In this document: positions 8,627-17,455 of the stretch, piece by piece
How positions within the stretch are numbered: the first letter of the stretch is position 1
Layout of the letters: each line of letters begins with the position of its first letter
Origin: Alcaligenaceae bacterium
GTDB lineage: Bacteria > Pseudomonadota > Gammaproteobacteria > Burkholderiales > Burkholderiaceae_B
NCBI GenBank assembly: GCA_013416395.1
Contig: JACCEP010000014.1
Span: 1-64,000 of the forward strand
Direction: 5' to 3'
DNA: 64,000 nucleotides
The notes under the pieces: model-generated
The model's input: the letters and a program-made list of their open reading frames with translations, nothing else
Databases searched by the model: none
Told to the model about the DNA's origin: nothing
Made by a program: the position numbers and the translations under genes

Positions 8627-10153
8627 ATGAATATTGCACAGTGGTTACAGGCGCGAGCGCTGCTTACACCCGATGCGCCGGCATTGTTCAGTGGCAGCGA
8701 ACTCAAGGCAGACTACCGTCAGTTTGCTGCACAAGCCAGTGGTCTGGCCGAAAGCCTGCGGCGTGATTACGGCATACAACAGGGGGATCGCATTGCCCTC
8801 TACATGCCTAATCGCATAGAGTTGCTTGTACTCATGTATGCAGTCTGGTGGGCAGGGGCTGTGGTGGTCCCTATCAATTACAAGCTACACGCCAAAGAGG
8901 CGGCATGGATTGCTGAAAACGCGCAAGCCTCGTTGTTGTTCAGTGACCAAGGGCAGTCTATGTCGGAGGTTGGCCTGCCCGAAGGGTGTATGGAACTGGG
9001 TGTTGACACGTCTACCGTTCGCGCCATGCTTGAATACAAAAAAATGTTGAGTGCGCCAGCCGCTCTGGCGCCTCACACACTGGCCTGGCTGTTTTATACG
9101 TCAGGCACAACTGGCCGACCCAAGGGTGTGATGCTCACGCATGACAATCTGGTGGCGATGTCGCTGTGCTACACGGTTGATGTCGACAACGTCAGCACCG
9201 ACGACGCCATTTTGTATGCAGCGCCCATGTCACATGGCGCGGGTTTGTATAACTTTGTTTTTGTGCGGCTTGGCGCTCGCCATGTTGTGCCTGAGTCACG
9301 TGGATTCGATAGTGCGGAGATACTCGATCTTGGCAAACGCCTCGGCGGGTTGTCGATGTTTGCCGCGCCCACGATGGTCAAACGCCTTATCAGTGTGGCA
9401 AAGGCTGCAGGGTCTGATGGCGAAGGCATAAAGTCGATTGTGTGCGGCGGCGCGCCCATGTATGCGGCTGACTTTGTCGAGGCCCTTGATGCCTTCGGCC
9501 CCAAATTTATGCAGATTTACGGGCAGGGTGAAAGCCCGATGACGATTACGGCGATGCGACGTGAAGTCATCGCTGACCGTACTCATCCGCAGTGGCATGA
9601 GCGTCTTGCATCAGTGGGTACCCCACAAGCGTGTATTGAAGTGCGAATTGTGGATGAAAAATTGTGCGATGTGCCCGCAGGCACGCACGGTGAGGTGTTG
9701 GTGCGCGGGATCACTGTTATGCAGGGGTACTGGCGTAACAGTGAAGCCACGCAAGATACGCTGGTCGATGGCTGGTTGCGTACAGGTGATATTGGCTTTC
9801 TCGACGAAGCGGGGTTTCTGACACTGACTGACCGCTCTAAAGACGTGATTATCTCCGGTGGCTCCAATATTTATCCACGCGAAGTCGAAGAGGTCTTGCT
9901 GCGCCATCCCCATGTTTTCGAGGCTGCTGTCGTGGGCAGTCCACACGCAGACTGGGGGGAGGAAGTGGTTGCCTTTGTAGTGGCATCTAGCGGTGCACAG
10001 CTCGACGCCGTCGAGCTGGAGGCTTGGTGCAAGGCGGAAATAGCTTCATTTAAAAAACCCAAACGCTACGTGTTTTGCCCGGAACTTCCTAAGAACAGTT
10101 ACGGGAAAGTGTTGAAAACCGCATTGCGGGATAAGGCCAGAGAGCCTGCATAA
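8627..10153 (+). CDS. AMP-forming acyl-CoA synthetase (class I adenylate-forming enzyme)
   Basis: This 508-residue enzyme activates a carboxylic acid to acyl-AMP and then acyl-CoA. The phosphate-binding loop reads YTSGTTGRPKGVMLTH, the A5 motif is YGQGESPMTI, the A7/A8 region reads WLRTGDIGFLDEAGFLTLTDR followed by SGGSNIYPREVEE, and the catalytic lysine lies near the end in NSYGKVLK. It resembles the FadK/acid-CoA ligase group, but the acid is unknown. The ATG at 8627 follows a GGGGAG-rich leader (8611-8618). It is divergent from the PAS-LuxR regulator and stands alone, with no beta-oxidation genes beside it. Confidence 0.85.
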   Translation: MNIAQWLQARALLTPDAPALFSGSELKADYRQFAAQASGLAESLRRDYGIQQGDRIALYMPNRIELLVLMYAVWWAGAVVVPINYKLHAKEAAWIAENAQASLLFSDQGQSMSEVGLPEGCMELGVDTSTVRAMLEYKKMLSAPAALAPHTLAWLFYTSGTTGRPKGVMLTHDNLVAMSLCYTVDVDNVSTDDAILYAAPMSHGAGLYNFVFVRLGARHVVPESRGFDSAEILDLGKRLGGLSMFAAPTMVKRLISVAKAAGSDGEGIKSIVCGGAPMYAADFVEALDAFGPKFMQIYGQGESPMTITAMRREVIADRTHPQWHERLASVGTPQACIEVRIVDEKLCDVPAGTHGEVLVRGITVMQGYWRNSEATQDTLVDGWLRTGDIGFLDEAGFLTLTDRSKDVIISGGSNIYPREVEEVLLRHPHVFEAAVVGSPHADWGEEVVAFVVASSGAQLDAVELEAWCKAEIASFKKPKRYVFCPELPKNSYGKVLKTALRDKAREPA

Positions 10154-10189
10154 GAGGGCGGGTAAACGCTCATCGTCATTCGTTGAGCA

Positions 10190-10216
10190 CAGCCACACCG
10201 ACTTTCGGTGTGGCTG
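10190..10216. terminator. Strong hairpin between convergent genes
   Basis: CAGCCACACCG (10190-10200) and CGGTGTGGCTG (10206-10216) form a perfect 11-bp stem around a 5-base loop (ACTTT). It lies 37 bp after the acyl-CoA synthetase stop and 60 bp before the stop of the convergent PLP enzyme, so it could end both transcripts. No run of T follows on either strand, so it is not a textbook intrinsic terminator. Confidence 0.55.
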
Positions 10217-10276
10217 CTGCAGGCCTTCGCGAAATGGCAGTGGTGTTTGCCAGCGCGCGGGCCTTGAGCGTAATGG

Positions 10277-11485
10277 TTACAGTGCGCTTAGGCCAGCATC
10301 GAGATCCGCTTTCAGATCGTCGATGTGTTCCACACCGACAGACATCCGCACCGTATTGCTTTCAATGCCGGCGGCTTCCATCTGCGCGCCTGTCATGGTG
10401 CCGGCCCACATGGCGGCGGTGTGCACCACCAGTGTTTCTACACCGCCGAGGCTGACGGCCTGCGTTGCCAGCTTTAATGACGATACAAACCGGCTGGTCG
10501 CTTCAAAATCACCTTTTACCGAAAAGGCGATAACGGCACCAAAGCCTTTCATCTGACGGCAGGCCAGCGCGTGCTGTGGGTGGCTCTCGAGGCCGGGGTA
10601 TAAAACCCGCTCAATGCCCGGCTGTTGCTCCAGCCAATGGGCGACCGCCAGCGCGTTGGCATTTATGCGCTCCATGCGCAGTGACAGGGTGCGCAGGCCA
10701 CGTAGCAGCAGCCACCCGTCCATGGGTGAGAGCACCGAGCCCAAGGTTGTGTGCATGCTCCAGATTTTTTCGGCCAGCGCATTGCTGCAGCAGACAGCAC
10801 CCGCTGTGACGTCATGGTGGCCGCCAAAATACTTGGTGGCGCTGTGCACTACGACATCAACACCGTGCGCGTGCGGCTTCTGGTTAAGTGAATTGGCAAA
10901 GGTGTTGTCGGCCACTGTGATGATGTTGTGCTTTTTGGCAATCGCGGCAACAGCGTCAAGATCGGTGATGGACAGTGTCGGGTTGACGGGTGTTTCGAGC
11001 ATGATTAGCCGCGTGTTGGGGCGTATTGCGGCAGCGAAGGCTTGCGGGTCGGTCTGATCCACGGTTGTGAAGTCAACGCCGAAGCGCGGAAGTATTTCTT
11101 CGAACAGCTTGGACGTACTCATATAGTGGCGCTGCTGCGCAATCACATGGTCACCCTTAGACACCAGCGCCAGAATTGTGGTGCTGATGGCACCCATGCC
11201 CGAGCCCATCAGCAATGCCGTCTCTGTACCCTCGAGCTGGGCCAGTATGGTTTCTACGTGCTCATGCACGGGGTTGCCGTAGCGGCTGTAAAAGGCGTGG
11301 TGGCGCGGCGTTGTGGCCATTTCGGAAAACGCCTCGGCGCTTTCGGCACGATAGGTGGCGCTGTAATAAATGGGCGGAACAACCGAAGACCCCTCCAGTA
11401 TCGCCGCGTCTCCGTGAAGCACAGTTGTCTCTTCGTGCCAGGCGGGCGTGTTGGGTTTAGACGGGGAGGACGCAGCATCTTTCAT
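10277..11485 (-). CDS. PLP-dependent Cys/Met metabolism enzyme (trans-sulfuration family)
   Basis: This 402-residue protein belongs to the cystathionine gamma-synthase/beta-lyase/methionine gamma-lyase fold-type I family. The PLP lysine is in SATKYFGGH (about K218), the phosphate-binding loop is LMGSGMGAI (about residues 92-100), and the Tyr/Arg pair of the neighbouring subunit is in FYSRYGNP. The sequence GSVLSPMDGWLLLRGLRTLSLRME is typical of the gamma-lyase/OAH-sulfhydrylase branch. The exact reaction (synthesis of, or sulfur release from, cysteine/homocysteine derivatives) cannot be decided by eye. It is monocistronic, with a hairpin downstream. Confidence 0.82.
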   Translation of the reverse strand: MKDAASSPSKPNTPAWHEETTVLHGDAAILEGSSVVPPIYYSATYRAESAEAFSEMATTPRHHAFYSRYGNPVHEHVETILAQLEGTETALLMGSGMGAISTTILALVSKGDHVIAQQRHYMSTSKLFEEILPRFGVDFTTVDQTDPQAFAAAIRPNTRLIMLETPVNPTLSITDLDAVAAIAKKHNIITVADNTFANSLNQKPHAHGVDVVVHSATKYFGGHHDVTAGAVCCSNALAEKIWSMHTTLGSVLSPMDGWLLLRGLRTLSLRMERINANALAVAHWLEQQPGIERVLYPGLESHPQHALACRQMKGFGAVIAFSVKGDFEATSRFVSSLKLATQAVSLGGVETLVVHTAAMWAGTMTGAQMEAAGIESNTVRMSVGVEHIDDLKADLDAGLSAL

Positions 11486-11760
11486 TTCAAGAAATCCAGA
11501 GAGGTTGAGTTATGAAGTTATGGGTGGCCGTGAGCAGACTAAGGGCGGTCACGATTGTGAAGCCGCCTTGGCAAACCATGATACGCCTGCGGTGTGTTGA
11601 CGTGCATACGCACATTGCTTATTGCCGCTTTAAAGGGCTGTTGAGTTTGATAGTGGGTCGATTTGGTAATGGTAAGTGTCACCAATCGCGTCTACAGATT
11701 AGGCACACAAATTGCTTATGTCCCCGTGCCGCAGCGTTGCGCATTAACTTAGGATGAGAA

Positions 11761-12279
11761 ATGACCAACAATCAGCAGCCAGCACAGCAGCAACTCAATG
11801 AACTAATTTCAGATATACGTTTTGCGATGTTTACGACTGTCAACTCACAGGGCGTGCTCACCTCCAGACCCATGACCGTGCAAAAAGATCCTGATGATGA
11901 AAAAGAGAACGCTCAAGCCGCCACGCACCTGTGGTTTTTTATGTCGCGAACGAGCGAGACGGTTGCAGAATTTAGCTTATCGCCTTCTGTGAACGTGTCA
12001 TTTGCGGATACTGGCGATGATATATACGTTTCGGTATCAGGCCATGCTCGCCTGGTGGAGGATATGGCTCTGAAACAGAGATTATGGTCCAAGATGAATG
12101 AGGCGTGGTTTCCACAAGGCGTGAACGATCCAGATTTAGCGCTCGTACGTATTGAAATCGAACAGGCTGAGTTCTGGAACGTAAAAGAAAGCAAGCTCGT
12201 TCAACTATTCAAGTTAGCAAAAGCGGCCTTCTCAGATGAGCCGCCGACACTGGGAACGCATGGAAGATTGACTCCTTAG
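11761..12279 (+). CDS. Pyridoxamine 5'-phosphate oxidase-fold stress protein (general stress protein 26-like)
   Basis: This 172-residue protein has the split-barrel flavin-binding fold of the GSP26/PNPOx-like group. The N-terminal block reads RFAMFTTVNSQGVLTSRPMTV, followed by LWFFMSRTSETVAEF and VSVSGHARLVEDMALKQRLW. These proteins bind flavin but usually lack oxidase activity toward pyridoxamine phosphate; a role in stress is inferred from relatives. It is a single gene. The spacer before it (11486-11760) shows no convincing gene. Confidence 0.75.
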   Translation: MTNNQQPAQQQLNELISDIRFAMFTTVNSQGVLTSRPMTVQKDPDDEKENAQAATHLWFFMSRTSETVAEFSLSPSVNVSFADTGDDIYVSVSGHARLVEDMALKQRLWSKMNEAWFPQGVNDPDLALVRIEIEQAEFWNVKESKLVQLFKLAKAAFSDEPPTLGTHGRLTP

Positions 12280-12431
12280 TGGTTGTGGGACTCTGCAGCG
12301 CTTCCTGAGGCATATCTGTCGACCCTAGATGTGCTGGGCTTGCCCCATCATGCGGCTTCTGATTTGGATCTGGGCCTCTCTATCAGGGTGATCTTACGGC
12401 TAAGGCACTCATTGCACAGGCTGATAACATA

Positions 12432-12488
12432 AAACTTAGTTTGACTGAATTCTTATTTTTGATTAAAGTTATACAATGTAAAACTAAG
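12432..12488 (+). promoter_or_regulatory. Candidate promoter/operator of the chpSB toxin-antitoxin pair
   Basis: AAACTTAGTTT (12432-12442) is a perfect 11-bp palindrome and AAACTAAG (12481-12488) repeats its half-site. Between them lies an extended -10-like TATACAAT (12470-12477). The antitoxin ATG follows at 12500. Toxin-antitoxin pairs of this family repress their own promoter by binding palindromes, so an autoregulatory operator is likely. Confidence 0.45.
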
Positions 12489-12499
12489 AGCAGTTGACC

Positions 12500-12751
12500 A
12501 TGGAAACCACACTTAGAAAGTTCGGAAACAGCATCGGGCTGGTCATCCCCAAGGCATTGCGGGAAACCCTAGGCTTAGTAGAAGGGCAATCGGTGACGAT
12601 TGAACAATCTGGGGATGGCTTCATCCTGCGCCAGGCGAAGCGGCGCTATACGCTGGATGAATTGCTGGCTCAATGCGATCCAGCGGCCCCTATGCCCGCT
12701 GCACTGGCAGAATGGGACGATGCCCCGGTAATAGACGGTGAGAAATGGTGA
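12500..12751 (+). CDS. chpS: Type II antitoxin, ChpS/MazE family
   Basis: This 83-residue protein has an AbrB/MazE swapped-hairpin DNA-binding N-terminus (LRKFGNSIGLVIPKALRETLGLVEGQSV within residues 4-31) and the ChpS-like sequence RRYTLDELLAQCDPAAP near residue 50. The acidic C-terminus is the part that normally blocks the toxin. The ATG at 12500 has an AAGAG element nine bases upstream; a TTG six bases earlier is less likely. Its end overlaps the toxin start by 7 bp, which is standard for co-translated pairs. Confidence 0.88.
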   Translation: METTLRKFGNSIGLVIPKALRETLGLVEGQSVTIEQSGDGFILRQAKRRYTLDELLAQCDPAAPMPAALAEWDDAPVIDGEKW

Positions 12752-13095
12752 GGCGTGGCGGTTTCGACCGAGGCGACATTATCCGTATAACGCTTAATCC
12801 TACGGTTGGGCATGAGTTACAAGGTGATTTCCGGCCCGCTCTGGTCCTCACAAAGCGTCAGGTCAATGCATTGGGCCTGACGATGATTGCACCGATCACG
12901 CAAGGCGGGGATTTTTCAAGAATGGCTGGGTTTACGGTGTCTCTGTCTGGAACGGGCATGGACACACAAGGCGTTGTCCTCGTCAATGGCGTTCGGGCGG
13001 TCGATGTGGAAAAGCGCGGGGCCAAGAAAATCGAGGTTGCGCCAGACTATGTCGTGGATGACGTTTTATCAAAGTTGGCTGCTTTGATTGAATAA
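12745..13095 (+). CDS. chpB: Type II toxin, ChpB/MazF-type endoribonuclease
   Basis: This 116-residue protein is the toxin of the pair. FDRGDIIRITLNPTVGHELQG, FRPALVLTKRQVN, MIAPITQGGDF and VVLVNGVRAVD match the PemK/MazF/ChpB fold, and the length is standard for it. MazF-family toxins cut single-stranded mRNA at short sites; the specificity of this one is unknown. It overlaps the antitoxin gene by 7 bp. Both genes appear intact. Confidence 0.88.
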   Translation: MVRRGGFDRGDIIRITLNPTVGHELQGDFRPALVLTKRQVNALGLTMIAPITQGGDFSRMAGFTVSLSGTGMDTQGVVLVNGVRAVDVEKRGAKKIEVAPDYVVDDVLSKLAALIE

Positions 13096-13402
13096 ACACA
13101 CGATGTACAGTCGGTAGCTGTCTGGTGCAGACTTAACAAAAAAATCCGCATGTCGGGTGCTATCGCGTGATTCATCGGACGCGATTAATGACATGGCCAA
13201 AGCTACGATCTGCAGATGAAGACCCTGGCGTAGCGGATTCCCTCAGGGCCAGCACGCTAACGTCGTGCACCAATAGGTCGGATATAAGATTGCTTTCGAT
13301 CATGGTGTTAGGTTCTTTGACATCGCTGAAGCTTGTTGGGCAGGAGAAGGCATATGCATTCTCAGAACAGCGAACAGCCGAGCCCATGGTAAAATACTTT
13401 GC
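13096..13402. other. Intergenic region between chpB and the marR gene
   Basis: No convincing gene is present in this 307-bp stretch. It contains a near-perfect 20-bp palindrome (13344-13363, annotated separately) and a TAAAAT -10-like element (13390-13395) immediately before the MarR ATG. A 108-codon frame on the minus strand (13172-13498) overlaps the MarR gene and has no recognisable domain. Confidence 0.5.
13344..13363. promoter_or_regulatory. 20-bp palindrome, candidate MarR operator
   Basis: GAGAAGGCATATGCATTCTC pairs with itself at 9 of 10 positions (only G13349/A13358 fail). It ends 39 bp upstream of the MarR ATG at 13403. MarR dimers bind palindromes of 16-20 bp near their own promoter, so autoregulation of marR and the downstream MFS gene is the likely role. 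Confidence 0.55.
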
Positions 13403-13882
13403 ATGCAAACAATCTCCCCGATTGACCCCTTTACTGCGCCTGACATTGTTCAGGCGCGTTCGCGTTTTGGGTTGTTGCTTGGCAGCGTATACAGGCAATG
13501 GCGCCGTCAGATCGATTTCGCCTTCAAAGACCTGGGCTTGTCCGATGCCACGCGCATGCCCCTGCTGATACTGTACGTACAGGGCGAAGCTTTGCGCCAG
13601 AAGGATCTGGCCGATGCCTTGTACCTGGACACGTCATCCCTGGTCCGTGTGCTGGCGCATTTGCGCAAGGCTCAGTTAGTCGATTGGGCCAGTGACCCCG
13701 CCGACCGGCGCACCAAATGCATTGCCTTGACTCCTTCCGGGCGCGAAACGGCCAAATTGATCCTGGCCAAGAGCATGGAGATCGAGCGGGCCGTTCTGGA
13801 TGGTCATTCTCTGCAAGATCTGGAAACCACGTACCGCGTACTAGGCACGATTTCACGGCAATTCAGCGCAGGGGAGTCTTGA
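13403..13882 (+). CDS. MarR-family transcriptional regulator
   Basis: This 159-residue protein has the MarR winged helix: GEALRQKDLADALYLDTSSL as the recognition region and a wing around DPADRRTKCIALTPSGRE. It precedes an MFS transporter by 74 bp, so it probably represses that pump and responds to a small aromatic or acidic ligand. The ATG at 13403 has no visible Shine-Dalgarno and lies only 8 bp after a TAAAAT -10-like hexamer, which would give an almost leaderless transcript if that promoter is real. Confidence 0.85.
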   Translation: MQTISPIDPFTAPDIVQARSRFGLLLGSVYRQWRRQIDFAFKDLGLSDATRMPLLILYVQGEALRQKDLADALYLDTSSLVRVLAHLRKAQLVDWASDPADRRTKCIALTPSGRETAKLILAKSMEIERAVLDGHSLQDLETTYRVLGTISRQFSAGES

Positions 13883-13956
13883 CCTCGCAATATCAAATTC
13901 TGAGCCTCCCTTTATCTTCCTTCCCCCCGCTTATCGCCCTCAAAGACAGTTAAAAA

Positions 13957-15168
13957 ATGAAGTTGAAATTTTCGCCCTATGCCTGGGTGAGTTTTGCCAT
14001 GATCGTCGGTGTCATGGGCACCGCGCTCATCAGCCCCCTGTATGCGCTATACAAAGAAACATGGCAGCTGCAAACGAGCGACATCTCGCTCATTTACGTG
14101 CTTTACATGGGCGGTGCGTTGTGTGGCTTGTTGTTTTTGGGGCGCTTGCCTGATCGTGTGGGATTTCGCCCCATGATGCTATGGGGCCTGGCACTGGCGG
14201 TGATGGGCACGCTCATCAGTCTGATTGCCTGGGACATGGCCAGTCTGGGTGTCGGGCGCGTTATTGTTGGCGTTGCCTCCAGCATGCTGACGACCAGTGC
14301 CACGCAGGGCCTGTCCAAGTTGTCCCGATCTGGAGATATGCAGCGCGTAGCCATGATGACAGGTTTTCTCATGGCTTTTGGTTTTGGCCTGGGGCCCTTG
14401 GTGGGTGGCCTCTTTGGCCAGTGGGCGCCAGCCCCATTGGTAAGCACGTACGTTCCCACCGTGCTGTTGGGCGCGTTAGGCTTCACCGCCTTATATCGCC
14501 TGCGGCTGCCGCACAGCGCCAGGCCCCATTCCGTCCAGTCTTTGAGTGTGCGCGATGTCCTGCCCAAACTGACCTGGCCAGAATCAAACACCTCCATGGC
14601 TTTTGTGCTGACGTGTTGCTTGCCATTTCTGGCATTTGGCGTGTTCGGCCTGTATGCGTCCATGGCACCCTTGTTTCTCGATCAACTGGTGCCCTGGCAT
14701 GGCCCGATTGTCAGTGGCACAACCATTGCATTGATCTTGTTTGCCTCAGCGGCTGTCCAGGTAATGGCGGCGCGCATGCCTGCCCACTATTGCGGTACGG
14801 CCGGGCTGATTAGCCTGGCGTTAAGTAATGCGGTACTCATGATGAACCTGTGGGCGAGTTCAGCTATTTTGTTCGCCTTGGGCGTGCTGTTCACCGCAAT
14901 GGGGCACGGTATGTGCATGCTCGCTGGCATAAATATGGTTAACCGTCTTGCCACACCCAGCAATGGCTCAGGGTTGCTAGCCACTTATCTGGTCATCGGC
15001 TACTGCGGCAGCATGGTGCCCATGATGGGCATCGGTTGGATCGCCGACCATTGGGGTTTGGACGTGGCCGTCTACATATTCTGCACGTTCGTCATCGTGA
15101 CGTCGGCTATTGTGGCCGCGCTTTTCCATCGTCACCCACGCATCCGCATGTCGATCGCTTCGGCTTGA
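13957..15168 (+). CDS. MFS transporter
   Basis: This 403-residue protein has about twelve membrane helices. The MFS motif A-like loop between helices 2 and 3 reads GRLPDRVGFRPMMLWG, and the fifth segment contains GFGLGPLVGGLFGQW, which fits drug/proton antiporters. It is probably co-transcribed with, and controlled by, the MarR regulator upstream. The substrate is unknown. Confidence 0.82.
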   Translation: MKLKFSPYAWVSFAMIVGVMGTALISPLYALYKETWQLQTSDISLIYVLYMGGALCGLLFLGRLPDRVGFRPMMLWGLALAVMGTLISLIAWDMASLGVGRVIVGVASSMLTTSATQGLSKLSRSGDMQRVAMMTGFLMAFGFGLGPLVGGLFGQWAPAPLVSTYVPTVLLGALGFTALYRLRLPHSARPHSVQSLSVRDVLPKLTWPESNTSMAFVLTCCLPFLAFGVFGLYASMAPLFLDQLVPWHGPIVSGTTIALILFASAAVQVMAARMPAHYCGTAGLISLALSNAVLMMNLWASSAILFALGVLFTAMGHGMCMLAGINMVNRLATPSNGSGLLATYLVIGYCGSMVPMMGIGWIADHWGLDVAVYIFCTFVIVTSAIVAALFHRHPRIRMSIASA

Positions 15169-15312
15169 GTTTGCCCGTGTTGTTCTCAACATGACGAATC
15201 GCTACGATCGAACCTGCCACGTCTGAAAGGTCGTTGGGGTGACAGCGGCGCGTCAGTTTTCGCGCCTTGGATACAACAGGCGACGGGCCGCCAACACCCC
15301 AAGGCTGAGGCT

Positions 15313-15590
15313 TTATGAGTCTGCGCACTTAAAGGCCGACTCGAAGTCGACCATATCCGTACCACGAAAACCCAAGCTTCTTGCCAGAATGCGCCAGCCA
15401 TCCAAAGCTTGAGAGACTTCATTCCAGATCGTGGTCGCTCGTTCTGCATCTAGTCTGAAGTATTGCGCAGCCTCCAGCCTCCAGCAGCCATGCTGCGGTT
15501 ATCGATAGGGCCTGAGTCTTCGGTCAGCCACGTTTTGCTTTCGCGGCGGCTGCCCGGCATAGGGTTTATGTCAAAGACTGGTGAGGACGG
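15313..15590 (-). pseudogene. HipA-type kinase toxin, C-terminal remnant with frameshift
   Basis: On the minus strand, 15590 down to about 15480 encodes PSSPVFDINPMP, ESKTWLTEDSGPIDNRSMAAG, and the frame then shifts near 15475-15490 into QYFRLDAERATTIWNEVSQA, LDGWRILARSLGFRGTDMVD and FESAF, ending at TAA (15313-15315). This order is the C-terminal end of HipA-like proteins (the LSPxYDxNP motif and the final WR...A..LG...E...F..AF helices). The kinase core and any hipB partner are absent, so this is a decayed toxin-antitoxin fragment. The rest of the 577-bp gap between the MFS and RidA genes shows no other gene. Confidence 0.65.
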
Positions 15591-15745
15591 TACCACCTGT
15601 TAAGTCTGCTCGCTATGCCTGGATTGTTCTGATTCTATAAACAGTGATGACATGTTTTCCATGTTTATTAAGTTACCTGGAATATATACAGTGGGGGCTC
15701 CATCAACTAAGAGCCCGTTTTTGGCTCGCTCAATAAGGAGCTTTC

Positions 15746-16150
15746 ATGTCAAGCCGCGACGTAGTATTTCCAGCCGGGGACCGCACGCTTTATACGCGTA
15801 ATCGATATTCGCCAGCAGTTCGTGCCAACGGCTTTCTATTCGTGTCGGGCCAGGTGGGAAGCCGAGCAGACGGCTCGCCGGAGCCAGATCTGCAGACTCA
15901 GGCCAGGCGTGCTTTCGAGAATCTTAATGCAGTGCTCGCCGCAGCAGGTTGTTCTTTCGACGATGTTGTGGATGTCACGGTGTTTGTTGTTGATCCCGAG
16001 ACAAACCTTGAGACGATCTGGCAGATCGTTCCGGAATACTGGGGTGAGGCACCTTATCCGGCGTTGACCGGTGTGGGCGCAACATGGCTGTCTGGTTTTC
16101 AGTTTGAAATAAAGGTAATCGCCAAACTGCGGGAGCCGGCTGCGCTGTGA
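15746..16150 (+). CDS. RidA-family protein (enamine/imine deaminase-like)
   Basis: This 134-residue protein has the YjgF/RidA fold: RYSPAVRANGFLFVSGQVG, DLQTQARRAFENLNAVLAAA, VVDVTVFVVD and the closing PYPALTGVGATWL block. RidA proteins hydrolyse reactive enamine/imine intermediates. The Arg that anchors the substrate carboxylate in archetypal RidA (in the PxRxxV motif) is replaced by PALTGV here. This suggests a Rid subgroup with a different substrate. RBS AAGGAG lies at 15736-15741. Confidence 0.8.
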   Translation: MSSRDVVFPAGDRTLYTRNRYSPAVRANGFLFVSGQVGSRADGSPEPDLQTQARRAFENLNAVLAAAGCSFDDVVDVTVFVVDPETNLETIWQIVPEYWGEAPYPALTGVGATWLSGFQFEIKVIAKLREPAAL

Positions 16151-16335
16151 ACGCCTGACCTTTCAAGCATTGGCGTTGTTTATTCGTTGCGCAAGTTGCA
16201 TGCCGGGTTTTTGGCCAGGCCAGAACGGACGGCAAGCCCGACGTGAGCGATGGCGGCCAAATTGAACGAAAGTTTCTGGGGCGAGCCAGCACCTCTCGTC
16301 TGTTTTAAATCCTTTTTTTAGTCAGAGATGAAATC

Positions 16336-17304
16336 ATGAATCAACCATTTGGCCCCAAGACCACGGCCGACGAAGTGCTCACCGGCGTTGACCTTAAGGG
16401 AAAACGATTTCTCATTACAGGTGCATCATCTGGCATTGGGCTTGAAACCGCTTGCTCGCTGGTCTCTCACGGCGCTGACGTGGTTGGAGCGGTCAGGGAC
16501 CTCGCCAAAGCTGAGCTGGCCATTGCATTGATTCGTGACGCCGCAGCGCAAGCAGGTGGCAGCCTGGAATTGATCGAGCTAGATCTGGCATCATTGCAAA
16601 GCGTTCTAGACGGTGCGGATCAGCTGTTGGCTGATGGCCAGCCGTTTGACGCCATCATTGCCAACGCTGGCGTTATGGCAACTCCGTTCGAGCGGACAGT
16701 CGACGGCTTCGAAGTGCAATTTGCGACGAACTATCTTGGTCATTTTGCCCTGATCAATCGGATCGAGCCGCTGCTGGCCAATAACGGGCGTCTGGTGATG
16801 CTGTCGTCACAGGCTCACCGGATCACCGATCTTGACCTAAACGATCCAAATTTCGAACAGCAGGCCTACGACCCGTGGGTCGCCTATGGACGGTCGAAAA
16901 CAGCCACTTCTCTCTTTGCCGCGGAGTTCGATAAACGACATCGTGATCGCGGCATCCGAGCTGTCTCAGTAATGCCTGGAAATAGTTTCACTGACCTCGT
17001 ACGTCATCTGGCACAGGAAGATTTGCAGGGTCTTTTCGAGACCATTGGCAAAGCGCGGGCCGAAGCGGGTCTTGCGCCCGCAGAGCTGAAAGAAATCCCG
17101 CAAGCAGCCGCAACGTCGGTTTGGGCCGCAGTCGTCGCCGACAAGGACGAAATCGGCGGGTACTATCTTGAAGATTGTGCAGTCGCGCCGATCAATGACA
17201 CGCCCAACCCGTTTGCTGACGGCGTCAGGTCTTATGCGCTCGATGCTGACATAGCCAGACAGCTATGGGTGAAAAGTGAAGCGTGGTTGAGAGCTGTGTC
17301 GTGA
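16336..17304 (+). CDS. Short-chain dehydrogenase/reductase (protochlorophyllide reductase-like SDR)
   Basis: This 322-residue SDR has the NAD(P) motif TGASSGIG near residue 29, NAGVM near residue 111, and the catalytic YGRSK, with Ser in VMLSSQAH. It is longer than classical SDRs, like the retinol dehydrogenase/WWOX-like group. It lies downstream of RidA in the same direction but 185 bp away, so it may have its own promoter. Its substrate is not evident. Confidence 0.82.
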   Translation: MNQPFGPKTTADEVLTGVDLKGKRFLITGASSGIGLETACSLVSHGADVVGAVRDLAKAELAIALIRDAAAQAGGSLELIELDLASLQSVLDGADQLLADGQPFDAIIANAGVMATPFERTVDGFEVQFATNYLGHFALINRIEPLLANNGRLVMLSSQAHRITDLDLNDPNFEQQAYDPWVAYGRSKTATSLFAAEFDKRHRDRGIRAVSVMPGNSFTDLVRHLAQEDLQGLFETIGKARAEAGLAPAELKEIPQAAATSVWAAVVADKDEIGGYYLEDCAVAPINDTPNPFADGVRSYALDADIARQLWVKSEAWLRAVS

Positions 17305-17455
17305 TGATCGAGTGATGGGCCGACAAGCGTTCATGATGTCATGGATTTGATAAGCATTCGGGGACGGCCTTGGTTTTGTGAAATATTCTCACCAAGGTTC
17401 CATGGGCTAATCAAAAAGCATCGTCCAAAGAAACCGAAATTAACACAACAAGAAA

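Noticed and set aside
11512-11757. An 81-residue frame between the PLP enzyme and the PNPOx-like gene
   Set aside because: Composition is not protein-like, no domain is visible and no ribosome binding site precedes it.
15470-15490. GGAGGCT tandem duplication as the cause of the hipA frameshift
   Set aside because: Removing one 7-bp copy does not restore the reading frame, so another change must be involved.
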